Positions 31,726-40,601 of a DNA stretch of 64,000 nucleotides are shown one piece after another. How positions within the stretch are numbered: the first letter of the stretch is position 1; each line of letters starts with the position of its first letter. The position numbers were made by a program, and so were the translations under genes. The notes under the pieces were generated by a model. It had not been told where the DNA came from. It worked only from the letters and a program-made list of their open reading frames with translations, and ran no database searches. Origin of the DNA: Micromonospora solifontis (lineage in GTDB: Bacteria; Actinomycetota; Actinomycetes; Mycobacteriales; Micromonosporaceae); contig NZ_RJLN01000001.1 of the NCBI RefSeq assembly GCF_003725545.1, positions 1 to 64,000 of the forward strand, written 5' to 3'.

Positions 31726-32265
31726 CTACGGCCGGTCGAGCTCGTCGACCGTGGTGTCCGGGTGGTGCAGTTCCCGGTCCGCGGCCGGGTCGGCCAGGGT
31801 CGGCGTACCCCCGGTGGGGGTGGTCCGGGGGCCGGTGCGACCGACGGTGATGGTGCGCGGCGCGGGCCGGGTCGCCCGGGGCAGGCGGACCCGGAGCAGG
31901 CCGTGGTCCATCACCGCGTCGATCCGGTCCGGGTCCACCCGGGACGGCAGGTCCACCCGGTACTCGAAGCCGCGCGTCTCGAAGCCGCCCGGGATGCCCT
32001 GGTCGGCGTTGACCTCGGCCTCCGAGCGGGCCCGTACGCACAGCTCCCGGTCGTCCAGCTCGACCGCCACCTCCTCCGGCGCCACACCGGGCAGCCGGAC
32101 GATCACCTCCCAGCCGCCGGCGACCTCGGTCAGCTCGACGTCCGGGCTGCCGGAACGGCCACCCACCAGGCGGCTCAGCTCGGCCCGCAACGACTGGAGT
32201 TCCCCGATCGGGTCCCAGCCCTGCTGGCGTCCCCGCCAGCTCCGGCCGCCGCTCTGTTCCGTCAT
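31726..32265 (-). CDS. Hsp20/alpha-crystallin small heat-shock protein
   Basis: A 179-residue chaperone. The alpha-crystallin domain spans about 40-140: DVELTEVAGGWEVIVRLPGV, DDRELCVRARSE, and the family GVL motif appears as HGLLRVRLPRA (about 120-130). N-terminal arm (1-38) and Pro/Thr-rich tail (140-179) are unstructured. It should hold unfolding proteins during stress. Its ATG overlaps the stop of the DUF2231 gene (ATGA), so both are coupled, and GT9 follows 7 bp later. No HAIR (HspR) or CIRCE box is evident. Confidence 0.92.
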   Translation of the reverse strand: MTEQSGGRSWRGRQQGWDPIGELQSLRAELSRLVGGRSGSPDVELTEVAGGWEVIVRLPGVAPEEVAVELDDRELCVRARSEAEVNADQGIPGGFETRGFEYRVDLPSRVDPDRIDAVMDHGLLRVRLPRATRPAPRTITVGRTGPRTTPTGGTPTLADPAADRELHHPDTTVDELDRP

Positions 32266-32780
32266 CGCACGTCTCCGATCCGCTGATGGGTCGAGGGGGG
32301 TCGCAGCGAACTCGGGGCGTTCAGGTCGTGTTCCGGGTCCACGCCGACGCCGAGCCGGTCCACCAGCTCGCCGCCGAGCCAGGCGCTGATCCCGAGGATC
32401 GCCACGGCGACCACCTCGATGGCGATCAGGGCGCCCCCGGCGGCCCGGGAGTCGGCGTTGAGCCGGACCACCCAGACGGCGGCGAAGAGCAGGATCACCG
32501 CCACGTTGGCGGCGGCGTGGGTGAGCCCGACCCGCTTGGCGCGGGTGCCGGTGGGCAGGGTGAGCAGGTCGACCGCGCCGGCCGCCGCGGCCAGCAGGCC
32601 ACCGATCAGGCCGACGGTGATGTTCCAGTACGCGACCTCGCCCAGGAAGTCCGGCCCGCCCACCGTGTCGACCACGTCGAAGATCACCGCCGTGACCAGG
32701 AGGGCCACCGGAAACATCACCAGCATCGGGTGCACGGGGTGCCCGAGCACCTTCAGCCGGCTCTCCATCTCCGCCTCCAT
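32262..32780 (-). CDS. DUF2231 membrane protein
   Basis: A 172-residue protein. MEAEMESRLKVLGHPVHPML carries the GHPxHP motif of DUF2231 (residues 13-18), followed by four hydrophobic segments (about 20-38, 52-72, 88-105, 112-132) and a polar C-terminal tail (about 140-172). The GHPxHP histidines suggest metal or haem contact in the family, but function is unknown. ATG at 32780 is chosen for the motif; the open frame extends upstream without homology. First gene of the run DUF2231, hsp20, GT9. Confidence 0.85.
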   Translation of the reverse strand: MEAEMESRLKVLGHPVHPMLVMFPVALLVTAVIFDVVDTVGGPDFLGEVAYWNITVGLIGGLLAAAAGAVDLLTLPTGTRAKRVGLTHAAANVAVILLFAAVWVVRLNADSRAAGGALIAIEVVAVAILGISAWLGGELVDRLGVGVDPEHDLNAPSSLRPPSTHQRIGDVR

Positions 32781-32929
32781 CGGTCGCGGGCGCGCTGCGG
32801 GTTCAGCCGTACCCGGCCGCCCGGGGGGCAAACCTCGCGTTGGCCGCGCTCTCCTAGGCTGACGATGACGGAAACCGGCCGCGTGCGGGCCGGAATCGCC
32901 GTCACGGTCGACCGACGGGGGAGGCAGGC

Positions 32930-33550
32930 GTGACCACACAGGAGATCAGCAGCCCGGAGGAGCTGCGCGAGCTGCTGGGGCCGCCGATGCCCCGGGCGCT
33001 GACCAAGGAGCGGACGGCGCTGCACGCCCGGGACCGGGAATGGCTGGCGCTGTCGCCGTTCTGCCTGGTCGCCACGGCGGACGCCGACGGCAACTGCGAC
33101 GTCTCGCCGAAGGGCGACCCGCCCGGCTTCACCCTGGTGCTGGACGAGACGACCATCGCGATCCCGGAACGGCCCGGCAACCGGCGGGCCGACGGCTACC
33201 GCAACATCCTGGCCAACCCGCACGTCGGGCTGGTCTACCTGATCCCCGGGCGCACCGACACGCTGCGCATCAACGGCCGGGCCCGGCTGCTGCGCGACGC
33301 GCCGTGGTTCGACGACATGACGGTCAAGGGGCACCGCCCGGTGCTGGCGGTCGAGGTGACGATCGAGCAGATCTTCTACCACTGCGCGAAGGCGTTCCTC
33401 CGCTCCGAGCTGTGGCAACCGGAGACGTGGCAGCCGGACCTGCTGCCGTCCCGCGCCCGCCTGATCAAGGAGGTCGAGGCGCCCGCGGAGACCCTGGAGA
33501 GCCTCGAACACCGCTACGGGCCGGAGTACCTGAAGACGCTCTACTCCTGA
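32930..33550 (+). CDS. MSMEG_1061-type FMN-dependent PPOX flavoprotein
   Basis: A 206-residue pyridoxamine-phosphate-oxidase-fold protein. Key blocks: FCLVATADADGNCDVSPKGD (residues 44-63), IAIPERPGNRRADGYRNILA (about 76-95), VGLVYLIPGRTDTLRINGRA (about 99-118) and the C-terminal FYHCAKAFLRSELWQPETW (about 148-166). This matches the FMN-dependent MSMEG_1061 family; natural substrate unknown. GTG at 32930 after GGGGGAGG. It is divergent from the DUF2231 gene with a 149-bp gap. Confidence 0.88.
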   Translation: MTTQEISSPEELRELLGPPMPRALTKERTALHARDREWLALSPFCLVATADADGNCDVSPKGDPPGFTLVLDETTIAIPERPGNRRADGYRNILANPHVGLVYLIPGRTDTLRINGRARLLRDAPWFDDMTVKGHRPVLAVEVTIEQIFYHCAKAFLRSELWQPETWQPDLLPSRARLIKEVEAPAETLESLEHRYGPEYLKTLYS

Positions 33551-33591
33551 CCGGCCGGGCCGCCGCCGCACGTTTGGGCGGGCGGCTGGGG

Positions 33592-33883
33592 ATGATGCCC
33601 ACGAAGAGCAGCTCGCGGCGCGGCAGCGGATCGGCCGCGACCACGAACCCGCCGGGCAACCAGACCCCGAACACCCCGGACATCAACGAGAGCGAGATCG
33701 CCCGACTCAAGGTCGACCAACTGTGCCGGCGACCGCGAGCAGCGGCTCCGCGAGATCAGCTGGGAGGAGTGGTTCCGCGCGTTCGACGAGCGGCGGCTCA
33801 ACTTCATCTACCAGGAGGAGCGCTCCGACGGGAGGCAGAGCAACTTCTTCCGGCTGGAGAGCCCGGACCGCGAGGCCGGCTGA
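33592..33883 (+). pseudogene. Out-of-frame fusion of two small gene remnants
   Basis: From ATG 33592 one frame reads MMPTKSSSRRGSGSAATTNP and, after a Pro/Asn stretch, ESEIARLKVDQL, the beginning of a Rho-N-like motif (IARLKVDQLRxxLR). At about 33720 this stops making sense. From 33728, in another frame, GDREQRLREISWEEWFRAFD and INFIYQEE-like RRLNFIYQEERSDG, SNFFRLE follow to a TGA at 33881, the C-terminal part of a different small actinobacterial protein. A deletion that joined two neighbouring genes out of frame explains this. Neither piece is likely functional, unless ribosomes start within the second. Confidence 0.6.
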
Positions 33884-33949
33884 GCTCTCCCCCTCCGTGC
33901 GGAGGCCCCGGGTCGACACGTGTCGACCCGGGGCCTCCGGTGTGTCACG

Positions 33950-36595
33950 TCACTGGGTGACGGACGCCGTCAGCTGGAAGGGGTTCCCCAGCAGCGGGCT
34001 GGTGCGGCGCGCCTCGACGACGAACTCCCACACGCCCGGCTTCGGCTTGGCGTAGCTGCGGGTGAACGGGTCGCAGCCGTTGCCGTCCTGGTAGTTGGCG
34101 TAGCAGTAGATGGTGCCGGCGCTGGACTTCTCCGCCTCGAGGCCGTCCGGCCCGAACGCCCACCAGCGGGTCTGGCTGCCGGCGGCCAGGCCGGCGAGGT
34201 TGACAGTCAGGTCGGTGGCGCCGGCCGGGACGGCGACGCTGTAGATCAGCGTGTCGTTACGGTCGACGGTGCCGGCCACGGACCAGGTGACACCCGGGGT
34301 CAGCGGGGCGGCGGCCTCGACGGCCAGCATGGCGGACTGCTCGACGGCCTGGGTGGAGGCGTTGTCGATGGTCAGCACGGCGCTGTGGATGCCCTGGCTG
34401 CCCGGGGCGGCGGTCACCTTGACCACGGTCGGGACGTTCTTCGCCAGGCTGACCTTGCGGGGCGCGGTGAAGGTGCCGTCGTTGCCCTGAAGGCCCAGCA
34501 CGTAGTCCTGCGTCCCGTCCCGGCCACTGGTGCGGGTCAGGGTGACGTCGTACGTGCGGGACTCGCCGACGGCCTGGCCGCCGCTGCCCGGCGCGCAGCT
34601 GTTGTACAGGCCGCTGCCGGTGTTCGGGGTGGCGAGCTTCTCGGAGAGCACCGTGCAGACCGGCGCGGAGACGGTGACCTCGTCGGTGTCGGCGACACCC
34701 TTGGCCAGGTACTGCCAGGCGTGCACCACGTTGAACTCGCCACGGCCCTGGGCGATGGCCGGCTCGTCCTTGTTGTAGTCGGCGGTGGAGTAGATGGCCC
34801 GCCGCAGCTCGGCCGGGGTGGCGCTGACGCCGTTCTGGCGGGCGGCGGAGAGCAGCAGCGCGGCGGCACCGGTGGCCTGCGGCGAGGCCATCGAGGTGCC
34901 CTGCAGCATCGAGTACCCGGCCGGCAGGGTGTACCCGGCGTCGGGTACGACGCTGTTGGCGATCCAGTTCGGGGTCGGGGCGATCGCCGCGCCGGGCGCG
35001 GTGATGTCCGGCTTGAAGCCGCCGTCCTCACGCGGGCCGCGCGAGGAGAACGGGAAGACCGCCCGCGCCTGGGTCACGAACGACCCGTAGTTGGCCCACC
35101 AGGTCTGCTTGGAGACCGAGGCGCCCACGCTGACCACGGTGTCGGCGGAGGACGGGTCGCCGACGGTGTTGGTGCCGGCGCCGGAGTTGCCGGCCGAGGA
35201 GAAGATCTGGACCCCGGTGGTGTCGATCAGCCGGTCGTACAGCAGCGCCATCGCGCTCTGCCCGTCGTTGAGGGCGGGGCTGGAGCCGATGGACAGGTTG
35301 ATGACGTCCACGTGGTAGTTCGTGGCCAGGTTCACCATGCCGTCGGTGAGAGCCGCGCTGGAGCAGCCGCTGTGGGTGCAGGCCCGCATAGAGACCAGCT
35401 TGGCGCCGGGCGCCTGGCCGTTCATCCGCCCGCCGAGGATCCCGTTCGCGGCGGTGATGCCGGCCACGTGCGTGCCGTGGGCCTCGTCGAGCGTGTTGAT
35501 GTTGACACCGATCAGCGCCGAGCTGAGGCGCCGGGCCTCGACGGTGAAGGGCTGGCGCTCGTTGACCGCGGTCGCCGGGTCGTCGGTGCCGATGTAGCCG
35601 ATCTGGTGGTTCTCCCGGTACGGCCGGTACAGCTCGTCGTCGGTGAAGACGTAGTCCTGGTTGAGGTCGATCCAGACCGCGTTGTCGGACTCGCGGTAGG
35701 CGACACCCAGCGTTCCGGTGAGGGTGGGGTCCACGTAGCCGGAGATGGCGAGGTTCCTGCGGGTCAGGTACATGTCGTCGCTGCCACCGTCGGGCAGCGT
35801 CCAGGTGATGTCGTACTTGTCGACAGTCGGCCCGGTGACCTTGTTCCCGGCGGTCATGGTCATCCAGGTGCGGTCGAAGAGGATGTCGATCAGGTTGCGC
35901 GGGTCGCTGCCGGCGACGGTGTCCACCAGCTTGCGCTCGCCGGTCGTGGTGGTGGCCAGCGCCGGGTGGGTCGGGTCGACGCCGGTGTCCATGATGCCGA
36001 TGGTCACCCCCCGCCCGTCGTAGCTGGGGTGGTCCGTCTTGAACGCCACCGAGCGGGTCTCCCGGGTCGGCATGTACGGGTTGTCGTCGGGGGTCGCCGC
36101 GGACGGCGCGGGCGGCAGCTCGCCGGGCTGGCCGACGCCGCCGGCGCCGGCGCCGGCCGTGGTCTCCTCCAGCTTGAGCAGCTCGTCGGCGTCCACCCGG
36201 AGCACGCTGTCGAGGGCGACGGCCTGGTCCACCAGGGCGAACGGCACGTTCGCCTTGACGTAGCCGATCTCCGGGTCGGTCCGGGTGACGTCGGCGCCCA
36301 GCTCGGTGAGCTGCCGGGCCGCCTCGTCGGTGCTGCCCGACTTCACCGCGAGCATCAGGGTGACGAAGTCGGGGACCGGCTGGGTGGCGTCGGCGGGGAC
36401 GGCGCGGGTACGGAACTGGGCGGCGTACCTGGCGATGAGGGCCCGGTCGTGGCTGCCGAGCTTGTCGGCGACGCTGCCCGGCGTGGTGGCGGGCTCGGCG
36501 TGGGCGGGAAGGGAGGACAGGGTGAGTCCGCCGACAACAAGTGTCGTGGCCAGTGCGGCGGCAGCTCGGCGGGTGCGCTTGGCAGGGGAGGTCAC
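33950..36595 (-). CDS. Secreted S8 (subtilisin-like) serine protease
   Basis: An 881-residue exported protease. Signal peptide residues 1-33 (basic start, hydrophobic core, cleavage after SLPAHA). An inhibitor-I9-like propeptide follows (to about 165). Catalytic triad: Asp 203 (GIMDTGVD), His 376 (EAHGTHVAGI) and Ser 568 (QGTSMASPQA), with oxyanion Asn 470 (SSAGNSG). The Asp-His distance of about 170 residues is far larger than in subtilisin, resembling the insertion of tripeptidyl-peptidase-II-type enzymes. C-terminal beta-rich domains (about 640-881) follow. GTG at 36595 has an AAGGA site; ATG at 36634 is less likely. Confidence 0.92.
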   Translation of the reverse strand: MTSPAKRTRRAAAALATTLVVGGLTLSSLPAHAEPATTPGSVADKLGSHDRALIARYAAQFRTRAVPADATQPVPDFVTLMLAVKSGSTDEAARQLTELGADVTRTDPEIGYVKANVPFALVDQAVALDSVLRVDADELLKLEETTAGAGAGGVGQPGELPPAPSAATPDDNPYMPTRETRSVAFKTDHPSYDGRGVTIGIMDTGVDPTHPALATTTTGERKLVDTVAGSDPRNLIDILFDRTWMTMTAGNKVTGPTVDKYDITWTLPDGGSDDMYLTRRNLAISGYVDPTLTGTLGVAYRESDNAVWIDLNQDYVFTDDELYRPYRENHQIGYIGTDDPATAVNERQPFTVEARRLSSALIGVNINTLDEAHGTHVAGITAANGILGGRMNGQAPGAKLVSMRACTHSGCSSAALTDGMVNLATNYHVDVINLSIGSSPALNDGQSAMALLYDRLIDTTGVQIFSSAGNSGAGTNTVGDPSSADTVVSVGASVSKQTWWANYGSFVTQARAVFPFSSRGPREDGGFKPDITAPGAAIAPTPNWIANSVVPDAGYTLPAGYSMLQGTSMASPQATGAAALLLSAARQNGVSATPAELRRAIYSTADYNKDEPAIAQGRGEFNVVHAWQYLAKGVADTDEVTVSAPVCTVLSEKLATPNTGSGLYNSCAPGSGGQAVGESRTYDVTLTRTSGRDGTQDYVLGLQGNDGTFTAPRKVSLAKNVPTVVKVTAAPGSQGIHSAVLTIDNASTQAVEQSAMLAVEAAAPLTPGVTWSVAGTVDRNDTLIYSVAVPAGATDLTVNLAGLAAGSQTRWWAFGPDGLEAEKSSAGTIYCYANYQDGNGCDPFTRSYAKPKPGVWEFVVEARRTSPLLGNPFQLTASVTQ

Positions 36596-36636
36596 TCGAC
36601 ATCCTTCGTGGCTGGGATGGGTTGACGCGCACACAC

Positions 36637-36650
36637 TGCCACCGGTGGCA
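36637..36650. promoter_or_regulatory. Perfect 14-bp palindrome upstream of the protease
   Basis: TGCCACCGGTGGCA lies 42 bp before the protease start, between it and a LuxR-type regulator gene encoded upstream on the same strand. It has the symmetry of a dimer-binding operator; the neighbouring regulator is the obvious candidate to bind it (inference). Confidence 0.6.
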
Positions 36651-36758
36651 CCCGGCTCATCAGGCCTCTGACCTGGCAGTTCAACGCCATGGCGTAAATC
36701 CGTCAGCGCCTCGGCGCGGTCTCCCCGGACGCCCTCCCACGTTCTGGGACGCGGCCCG

Positions 36759-37724
36759 CTAGATCCACTCGCGTCGAGCGGCCTGCCAGCCCAACTGGAT
36801 CCGGCTCTGCACCCCGGCGACGGTGAGCAACCGCTGCACCCGGCGCTGCACGGTGCGCATGCTCACTCCCAGCTGCGACCCGATCGCCTGGTCGGTGTAG
36901 CCGGCCAGGAGCAGCGCCAGCAACCGCCGGTCGTCGGTGGCCAGCGACCCGTCCGTGGCCTCGGAGAGCGCGACGGGCACCGGCAGCGCCGACTCCCAGA
37001 TCCGGTCCACGATCCAGGCGAGGCAGTCCACCAGCGGGCGGGCGTGGATCAGGAAGACCACGGGTTCCTCGGCCGCAGCGTCCGGCGGCACCAGCACCGC
37101 CCGCCGCCGGTCGAAGATCGCAATCTTGTACGGGACGCTGGCCACCCGCATCTCCTCGCCGAGCGCCGCCCACTCTTCGAGCAGCAGCGGAATCTGGGCG
37201 CTCGCCGGGTCCAGCAGGTCCCGGTCGTACACCACGCGGTAGCGGACCCCCGCCCGCAGCGCGTCCCGCTGCCCGATGTTGTTGCTGGCCGGCACGGCAA
37301 CGGCCGGTCGCCGGACGAGCGAGCAGATCTCCTGGGTGGCCTCGCGCTGCAACATGCCGTAACGCTCGGCGATTGCCCGGGAGCCCCGGACCACCTCGAC
37401 CGCCTCGGTGCCGCGCCACGCGTCCCGCGCATGGAACCGCTCGGCCAGCTCCGCGATCACGGTCTGCGCCCGGCGGAGCTCGTCCATCCGGCGCAGCGCC
37501 AGCAGCTTGAGGCTGGGATCGGGCGGTGCCGCCCGGATCACGTCGGCCTGGTCGGCCGGCAGGTCCACCAGACCCTTGGCGGCGAGGCCCGCCAGCGCCC
37601 CCCGGACCGCCGGACCGGGGAGCCCGGTCCGCTCGGACAGCTCCTCCGCGTCGCCCGCCGGCCGGGCGGCGAGCGCCAGGTAGACCTGCTCCTCGTCGGG
37701 CTCGACGCCGACGGCCTCCAGCAT
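36759..37724 (-). CDS. TrmB-like / LuxR-type HTH regulator
   Basis: A 321-residue regulator with DNA-binding regions at both ends. Residues 1-75 form a TrmB-like winged helix (LSERTGLPGPAVRGALAGLA, AKGLVDLPAD). The middle (about 100-240) resembles a sensor domain with ERYGMLQREATQEICSLVRR. The C-terminus (about 262-310) is a LuxR helix-turn-helix: LLLAGYTDQAIGSQLGVSMR plus TVQRRVQRL. This two-HTH layout is widespread in actinomycetes. It lies 163 bp upstream of the subtilase gene on the same strand, with a 14-bp palindrome between, so it probably controls that gene. Confidence 0.85.
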   Translation of the reverse strand: MLEAVGVEPDEEQVYLALAARPAGDAEELSERTGLPGPAVRGALAGLAAKGLVDLPADQADVIRAAPPDPSLKLLALRRMDELRRAQTVIAELAERFHARDAWRGTEAVEVVRGSRAIAERYGMLQREATQEICSLVRRPAVAVPASNNIGQRDALRAGVRYRVVYDRDLLDPASAQIPLLLEEWAALGEEMRVASVPYKIAIFDRRRAVLVPPDAAAEEPVVFLIHARPLVDCLAWIVDRIWESALPVPVALSEATDGSLATDDRRLLALLLAGYTDQAIGSQLGVSMRTVQRRVQRLLTVAGVQSRIQLGWQAARREWI

Positions 37725-37876
37725 CCCCGTTCCTCCGCTCAGCGGCCCGACCCACTTCGTGAGCTGCGATTATGCAGCAGTTCTCGCGCGCGCCGAAACG
37801 CCGTCCGCAGGGCGGGACGGGCCCGGAGCCGGCCCGGCGCCGCCCACGCCCGCGGCCCGGGCGATGAGCACGCCCG

Positions 37877-38056
37877 TCACGTTGGCGTCCTCGACCCCGC
37901 CCCCTCGAACGCGAGATGGCCCACCGCTTCGATATGCACCTCGCCGTGGCGGGCGAGGACGGCCACCGCACCCGGGACGAAGCCGGAGTCGACGTGACGC
38001 TCGAGCAGCTCCCGCACCCGAGCCAGCCGTTTGGACGAGAAGCCACCAGCAGTCAC
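37877..38056 (-). pseudogene. 5' fragment of a serine hydrolase (beta-lactamase family)
   Basis: From GTG 38056 (site GAGGAGGAG) the frame reads VTAGGFSSKRLARVRELLER, then HVDSGFVPGAVAVLARHGEV, HIEAVGHLAFEGAGSRTPT and stops. This is the N-terminal 60 residues of a class C beta-lactamase-like serine hydrolase, whose catalytic Ser-x-x-Lys motif comes about 15-20 residues later (RLASMTKP in relatives). Everything downstream is missing, so it is a dead remnant cut off close to the regulator gene. Its promoter and start seem intact. Confidence 0.75.
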
Positions 38057-38191
38057 CTGTCTCCTCCTCATCTCGTCCGTTCGCAAGTTACCCGTCGCGC
38101 GACGACCGCGCGGTCCGCGCGGACGCCAGGAAGAGAACCGGCAGCCAACACGCCAGATTCGTCGGCGTCGAGTGCAACCTGCCTTCGTGGG

Positions 38192-38731
38192 ATGGAGTTC
38201 TTGAGAGGCATGAGGGAAGATCCCGCCTTCGAGGCTTTCGTTGAGCGCTGTTCCACCCCGCTGCTGCGGACCGCCTATCTGCTCACGGGTGACCGGGGGC
38301 ACGCCGAGGACCTTCTCCAGGTAGCGCTGCTGCGGACCGCGCGGCGATGGCGCACGGCGCGCGAGGCGCCCGAAATCTATGTCCGGAAGGTGCTGCTGAA
38401 CCTGTCCCGGGACCGAATACGGCGGCTCATGCGCCGTCCGCGGGAGAAACCGTTGGATTCCGTCCCGGACACTGTCGGGACCATCGGCCCGCACGACCAC
38501 CAGGTCGCCGAACGGCGGGCGGTCGTTGAGGCGCTGGCGCGCCTGCCGATCCGGCAGCGGCAGGTCATCGTGCTGCGGTACTTCGAGGACCTGACCGTGG
38601 AACAGACAGCCGATCTGCTGAAGATGTCCTCAGGCACGGTCAAGTCTTACACCTCACGCGGCCTGGGCAGGCTCCGCGAGCTGCTGACTGACAACGACAA
38701 CAACCGGATTGCGAGGACGCATCATGGCTGA
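38192..38731 (+). CDS. SigE-family ECF-type RNA polymerase sigma factor
   Basis: A 179-residue sigma factor of the actinobacterial SigE (SACE) family. Region 2: FVERCSTPLLRTAYLLTGDR, then GHAEDLLQVALLRTARRW (about 20-60). Region 4: EALARLPIRQRQVIVLRYFE and LTVEQTADLLKMSSGTVKSY (about 108-150). Start at ATG 38192 or 38210 (MREDPAF, the usual family start); neither has a clear ribosome-binding site. The stop overlaps the start of the next gene by 8 bp, which is usual for sigma factors and their membrane partners. Lower GC in third positions than the neighbours hints at transfer. Confidence 0.9.
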   Translation: MEFLRGMREDPAFEAFVERCSTPLLRTAYLLTGDRGHAEDLLQVALLRTARRWRTAREAPEIYVRKVLLNLSRDRIRRLMRRPREKPLDSVPDTVGTIGPHDHQVAERRAVVEALARLPIRQRQVIVLRYFEDLTVEQTADLLKMSSGTVKSYTSRGLGRLRELLTDNDNNRIARTHHG

Positions 38732-39584
38732 TGACGACCAGTTCGGCGAGCGACTCGGCACGCTGTTGCGAAACGAGTTGTCCGACGTTTACCCCGAACC
38801 CGGCATGACCGATCGTCTGCGCACCCGCTCACGGCGGAATCTGATGGTACGGGCCGGAGCGATCGCCCCAGTCGCGGTTGCTGCGGCCGTGGGACTCGTG
38901 GTCGCATTGGGTGCCGCCGGCACCGAGACGTCCGGGGTGAACGACGATCCGCGTATGGTCAGCGTGGGGTACGTCCGCACTCAGGTGACCGACGCGCTGG
39001 ATCGAAGCACTGACTACATCGTGTTGGCCCATTCGACCTGGGCTGATAACGGCCGTATGGACGAATGGACCGAACCGGCGACCGGCCGCCGGCGGATCGA
39101 TCTGTACGTGAACGGGTCGCTGGCCAGCTCCGCGACCGAGACGCCCGAGGCGGGTGGCGGCGCGCGCTGGTTCCAGATCGACTATCAGAACCGCACCTGG
39201 ACTGACGATCATCGATCTGCTGCCGAACTGCGGGTACCCGTGGACTCCTTTCAGGACTTTCCAGCGGCTGACCCCATGAGCATCAGGGAGGCCGTCGCGA
39301 ACGGCTCACTGGAGGTCATGGGCAGGGAGACAGTAGACGGCCACGACACCGTGCGGCTGCGCCTCAAGCTGACCGCCGACGTCAACCGCCTCCCGGTCGC
39401 CATGGAGTTGTGGGTGGATGCCGTCACCTACCTGCCCTACCGCGAGAAGATCAGCAAGTCGGGCAGGTTCAACGAGGGCACCGAGTCCGTCGTGTTTAGC
39501 TGGCTGAAACGCAGTCCCGAAAACCAGAAGGTGTTCGACCTGGCCGCCCCCGCAGGATTTAGAGACCACACCGGGGGGAAATGA
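38724..39584 (+). CDS. Membrane-anchored partner of the sigma factor (putative anti-sigma or LolA-like)
   Basis: A 286-residue protein with a short cytoplasmic N-terminus (1-40, DDDQFGERLGTLLRNELSDV), one transmembrane helix (about 47-70, APVAVAAAVGLVVALGAAG) and an extracytoplasmic domain (about 75-286) of alternating beta strands (RWFQIDYQNRTWTDDH, GRETVDGHDTVRLRLKL, MELWVDAVTYLPYREK), like LolA/RseB lipid-sensing folds. It overlaps the sigma gene by 8 bp, so it is co-translated and likely controls it. No zinc anti-sigma (HxxxCxxC) motif is seen, so this role is an inference. Confidence 0.7.
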   Translation: MADDDQFGERLGTLLRNELSDVYPEPGMTDRLRTRSRRNLMVRAGAIAPVAVAAAVGLVVALGAAGTETSGVNDDPRMVSVGYVRTQVTDALDRSTDYIVLAHSTWADNGRMDEWTEPATGRRRIDLYVNGSLASSATETPEAGGGARWFQIDYQNRTWTDDHRSAAELRVPVDSFQDFPAADPMSIREAVANGSLEVMGRETVDGHDTVRLRLKLTADVNRLPVAMELWVDAVTYLPYREKISKSGRFNEGTESVVFSWLKRSPENQKVFDLAAPAGFRDHTGGK

Positions 39585-39671
39585 GGGCCCCAAGTCACGA
39601 ACCATTGCCGGGAAAGGCTCGGTGGTCCTGTTCGACATCCACAGCAGCCCCGACAAACGGGCGGGCATCGT
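39585..39671. other. Short gap, nothing recognised
   Basis: No gene or clear hairpin between the sigma-factor partner and the frameshifted gene on the opposite strand. Confidence 0.4.
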
Positions 39672-40530
39672 TCATCGGGGCGGATGCGCGAGGTCCATGC
39701 GGTACGAGCCAATATGCGTGTCCTCAGGGTTGAACTGTAACGTCATGGTCCGCTCACCAGCGAGAAGATTGTCGACTTTGGTCAACTTCAGCCCGGTGAT
39801 CAGATTCGCGCCGACCGCGACGACGAACAGTACGTCGTGTGCGTCGATGATGTCGGTGTACTTGCTGACCTTGGCGTCGACGGCGGCGGCGAGCCTGCGC
39901 GCGTCGACAAGTCCCGCGATGCCGCTCTCGGCCGGTCTTGGCGGCAAGTTGCCGCGAGCGGCCAAGGCGAGGACGACCCCACCGGGATTCGCCTGATCAG
40001 CTGGTCGAGGTAGTGCCACCGCGGATCTGGCCGAAGGTCTGCCTCGCCGGCTGATCGGTGTGAACCTCTACGAACATGGCCGGCTTCCAGTCGGCGTCGA
40101 GCACGGTCCAGTCAGGGGTGAGAGCACCGTGCTTGCTTTCGTAGACGACGGTGAAACCGACCGCTCGAAGCGCAGCACCGGTGGCAAGTTCGAAGATGCA
40201 CGGCCAGTGACTCTCGTCGAGCCACAGTTCTCGCTCGAACTCGGCGGCCTCCGTCGCGGCGAGCAGATCAAGCTGCTCGCCGAGCCAGGCGCGCCACGGC
40301 GCGTACTCGTCTTCGACGGCGATGTCGTAGGTCAGCTGCCGAGCGGAACGCGGCCGGGTGCCGAAGCGGCGCCGATGTTCCTCGACAAAGCCTGGACCGA
40401 ACCGGGGCTGATGCTCCACGAGGACATCATCACCAGCCCTGCAACCGGATTGACCGACGGGGCACACCATCGGTGTGGACCCGCGCTGATGATCAGACGA
40501 ACAGCGGCCAACACGCCACGGCACACGCAT
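39672..40530 (-). pseudogene. Frameshifted gene of unknown family next to tRNA-Thr
   Basis: Two overlapping minus-strand frames belong together. The upstream one (40530-39997) reads RQLTYDIAVEDEYAPWRAWL, LWLDESHWPCIFELATGAAL and MFVEVHTDQPARQTFGQIR, then loses sense. The downstream one (to 39672) reads GVVLALAARGNLPPRPAESG, KYTDIIDAHDVLFVVAVGAN and ends HIGSYRMDLAHPP. Between them a third frame (about 40017-39985) gives WHYLDQLIRRIP, which would bridge the two, so two frameshifts are likely. The EVHTDQP and DAHDVLFVVAVGAN blocks suggest a restriction-like or sensor fold, but no family is recognised. Start is uncertain. Confidence 0.55.
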
Positions 40531-40601
40531 GCCGAACCTGATCGCACGCAGGCGTTACCGGGGGGTTTTCGGGGGGCGGTTCAAATCGCATAGATAAAGA
40601 T

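Noticed and set aside
36703..38046. 447-residue minus-strand frame overlapping the LuxR-type regulator
   Set aside because: Low-complexity Arg/Gly/Ala shadow of the regulator's frame and the serine hydrolase stump.
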